From NCBI GenBank assembly GCA_003024985.2, contig PXIH01S0000394.1: a stretch of 19,893 nucleotides of DNA; one strand, given 5' to 3'. The notes beneath the pieces are model-generated. The model was not told the origin of the DNA. It saw only the letters and a program-made list of their open reading frames with translations, and searched no databases. Positions 17,690 to 19,893 of the stretch are shown here, piece by piece (within the stretch, counting starts at the first letter, position 1; each line of letters starts with the position of its first letter). The position numbers and the translations under genes are program-made. Source of the DNA: Euperipatoides rowelli. Taxonomy: Eukaryota > Onychophora > Udeonychophora > Euonychophora > Peripatopsidae.

Positions 17690-18390
17690 ACTGTATATAC
17701 AGTACATGCAATCCTCTAGTTGCGAATACAATGCATACCTGCAAATGTATTCGTAAGTTGAACAATAAACTTACACGTTAAAATGGTTCCATTCCTGTCA
17801 CCCTAAACAAACAAAAAAATTCCTTAGGGCTTTACCTTAGTTACTGTACTTTTAACCCAGAATCTTATACAGTATATTTATGAATATTTTAATGAATCAA
17901 AATCAAAATAATAAAAAATGTGTAGATCTACAGTAAATGTACTTACTGTAGGTATATTCTTTGCATTTTTTAAAAAATGAAATTGAACTTCAATGTTTTA
18001 TAAATAAAAATCCAGAAATTTTATAAATTACTTTTCTTTACTAATCACTATCCCCAAAAGCAGCAAGTTTATATTTAAATACAAATAAAAAAATGTTAAG
18101 CCTGCAAAGCTTTGCCAATTAAAGTGATAGACAAATATGGTATCTTTTCTTTAAATAATTTTAATTTATAAATTAAAATCAATAAATATTTATTTACTAT
18201 TTAGTCATTTTATGTACAAAAAAGTTGCCTTATATCTTAAAAATGAACTGTTCTGCCTAGAAATCTTTGAGTTAAAAAAAAAAAAGAGTAAAATTGATGC
18301 TTGTAAATCCAAATCAAGCATTCATAAGTTAAATTAAAAGTATCAAATGTCTAATGTTCGTAACTTGAGGATTACCTATATATTTACAGT
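17690..18390. mobile_element. Non-autonomous element with AATCCTC(A/T)AGTT ends (Tigger/mariner-like guess)
   Basis: The left end has ACTGTATATACAGTACATGC then AATCCTCTAGTTGCGAATAC. The right end in reverse complement has ACTGTAAATATATAGG then TAATCCTCAAGTTACGAAC. Internal TTCGTAAGTTGAA and TTCATAAGTTAAA echo the same motif. Ends of the type TCCTCGACTTACGA are known from Tigger-like mariner MITEs, so I suggest that group with low certainty. About 700 bp, no transposase frame; boundaries approximate. Confidence 0.55.
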
Positions 18391-18540
18391 ATATAGCCTA
18401 CCATACTATTGTACAGTATATATTTCAGACATACTGTATATAAACATACCTACTGTAGTGCATACTGTATATAAAACAATATAATGTACACTATCTGAGC
18501 ATATGTGTTTATACTGTATATTATACAGTACATAGTATAT
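18384..18540. repeat. Cluster of ACTGTATA/TATACAGT palindromes
   Basis: TACAGTATAT, TACTGTATATAA, ACTGTAGTG, TACTGTATATTATACAGTA and similar words recur at least seven times in about 160 bp. The last (18511-18529) is a near-perfect palindrome. The same hexamers form the left end of the element at 17690. Confidence 0.6.
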
Positions 18541-18792
18541 AAATAAAAAATTATTTTCTATTGAAGATGGTTTTAATGTTTAATTATATTGACTGTATAA
18601 TGATTAGAAAACACATAACCTTCTTTAATCACAAATGTTTTCAAGATTTTGAAAATACATAGGTATCATTCTTATAAAATGAAAAATTAGCCTGAGGATA
18701 AGATTATTTTTTTAAGAAGATTAGGCGTTTCCTAATCGTTATAAATTTAATACGGTAATTAAAGTAATTTTCAATGGAAAATAAGGTTATGT

Positions 18793-19080
18793 TTATTGTT
18801 TACACATTTTAACTAGATGGGATTGGAGAAATTGTCTATATAAGGAATATACACTGAATACTGTTCTCAGATATGTGGAATTAACTATCTTAGACTTTTC
18901 AACTATTTCCATGTCAACCCACTTCTCAACTTGTGTCCAGTCTTGAATACAGTAATGAATGGTTTCAACTTTAATGTTGATAAAATACTGTCTGCAGAAA
19001 GTTCTGGATAATACAACATTGTACAACCTAATAAGAAAAAGAAAAATCTTTAATGACATATAAAATTTCACTAGTAACAT
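18793..19080 (-). CDS. Possible unrecognised exon on the minus strand
   Basis: A 95-codon minus frame. A strong acceptor-like sequence, TTTTTCTTTTTCTTATTAG, ends at 19028 on the minus strand, so if real the exon would start at 19027 with frame RLYNVVLSRTFCRQYF and continue through HYCIQDWTQVEKWVDMEIVE to the stop near 18793. Composition is protein-like with three W/C-containing segments and few homopolymers. One or two frames of this length are expected by chance in 20 kb of DNA this AT-rich, and I recognise no family, so this is only a candidate terminal exon. Confidence 0.25.
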   Translation of the reverse strand: MLLVKFYMSLKIFLFLIRLYNVVLSRTFCRQYFINIKVETIHYCIQDWTQVEKWVDMEIVEKSKIVNSTYLRTVFSVYSLYRQFLQSHLVKMCKQ

Positions 19081-19711
19081 TACTAATTGGATGACGGTAG
19101 AAAATTTTTAGAGCACCAAATTTTCTGCTTAATTTTATAAGGCAAGAAATTAATTGCTCAAAATTAATTTAAATGAATCATTCACAAGATGGATTGGTAT
19201 TTTATGAGGGAGTAAACTTATAGTGGCAGAATATCTGTCTTTCGGAATCATGAGCAAATTAATGTCCCTACACTTAAAATTAAAGATCACACTTTATTGT
19301 TAATTCAGTTAATATTTGGAAAAGCAGCTAAATTAAGAAACACATTTTCAAAGAATTTTGCTTTATTTTTATTGTAGTAGGTTTTATTTTCCAATATCTT
19401 CAAGGATTGCTCTCACCAAAGGCTTTGATTTTTTAAACAATATGGAAGGTGGTGGGAGTTTTTTTTAAGGGTGGTGAATGCAGAAAGCTAATAGCTTGTA
19501 GTAATGTGTGATAGGCAGTAAATTTTCAAAAGCAGCAAGGACAATACTGTTATAAAGATTTTTAAATCTGAATACTGGCAATGTTTTTTTTTAAATATGA
19601 AAATTTTGTGGCCATTTTACTGTACATTATGGGAAATTCACATAGAAGAAAATAAGAAAAAAATACACGAGTGCACAATTTTGGCCTTCAAGAAATAAAT
19701 TGCCTTAAACT
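19081..19711. other. AT-rich stretch with no gene recognised
   Basis: No reading frame, RNA or repeat structure that I can support before the MITE start at 19716. Confidence 0.5.
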
Positions 19712-19715
19712 TTAA

Positions 19716-19893
19716 CCTTCCAGCGAGCGCGCAGTTGTAAATTTTAAGACAAATTTAATTTTTTATAAAATGTGCCTATGTGTATGGTCATGTGGGTTTA
19801 CCTCTGACTTTTATTGCTAAAACTAACTCCCCACTACAATATTGGTAGATTTTTACCATGCACATAACCCATTTTATAATTATTTTTTTAAAT
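19716..19893 (-). mobile_element. Third copy of the piggyBac-like MITE, cut by the window end
   Basis: After TTAA at 19712-19715 the sequence begins CCTTCCAGCGAGCGCGCAG and follows 3176-3355 almost base for base in the same orientation, including TGTGTATGGTCATGTGGG, ACTCCCCACTACAATATTGG and TTTTTACCATGCACATA. It shows that the family is dispersed and that TTAA/CC is a true element end rather than an accident of the intronic pair. Confidence 0.8.

Overview
This window is AT-rich metazoan nuclear DNA from an invertebrate; I cannot resolve the phylum. Three things point that way: a spliced gene of an animal family, long homopolymer tracts, and a dense load of non-autonomous DNA transposons plus one tRNA-derived SINE. 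Nothing looks prokaryotic or organellar.

The only gene I can support well is on the + strand. Its last two coding exons (1049-1163 and 7787-7904) splice in phase across a 6.6 kb intron. They encode the C-terminal charged helices of a bMERB domain, the Rab-binding module of MICAL, MICAL-like and EHBP1 proteins. Upstream exons lie outside the window. An AU-rich 3' UTR follows and probably ends near an AATAAA at 9448.

The intron is full of repeats. At 1573-3978 two copies of a MITE lie in inverted orientation around a 655-bp spacer, with TTAA or near-TTAA at the junctions and CpG-rich ends (CC-TTT/TAC-GAGCG type). I read these as piggyBac-like. A third copy begins at 19716 and runs off the window. 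At 6007 there is a decayed THAP zinc-finger reading frame, probably from a THAP-type transposase, and at 7296 a possible downstream fragment of it.

From 9.5 to 12.4 kb I see little. The region 12.48-13.74 kb holds two copies of a palindromic MITE, the second interrupted by a 757-bp hAT-like element with an 8-bp target duplication. At 14.34-14.39 kb there is a T32G14 tract. A tRNA-derived SINE head lies at 14.97 kb, followed by a repeat carrying CTCF-like motifs (15.25-15.84 kb). Two further terminal-inverted-repeat elements lie at 16.84-17.67 kb and 17.69-18.39 kb, followed by a cluster of ACTGTA/TACAGT palindromes. A minus-strand reading frame at 18793-19080 with a good splice acceptor may be an unrecognised exon.

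The most unusual feature is the intronic inverted MITE pair: if transcribed with the host gene, it should fold into roughly 0.8 kb of imperfect double-stranded RNA. All assignments come from reading the sequence by eye, without database searches.
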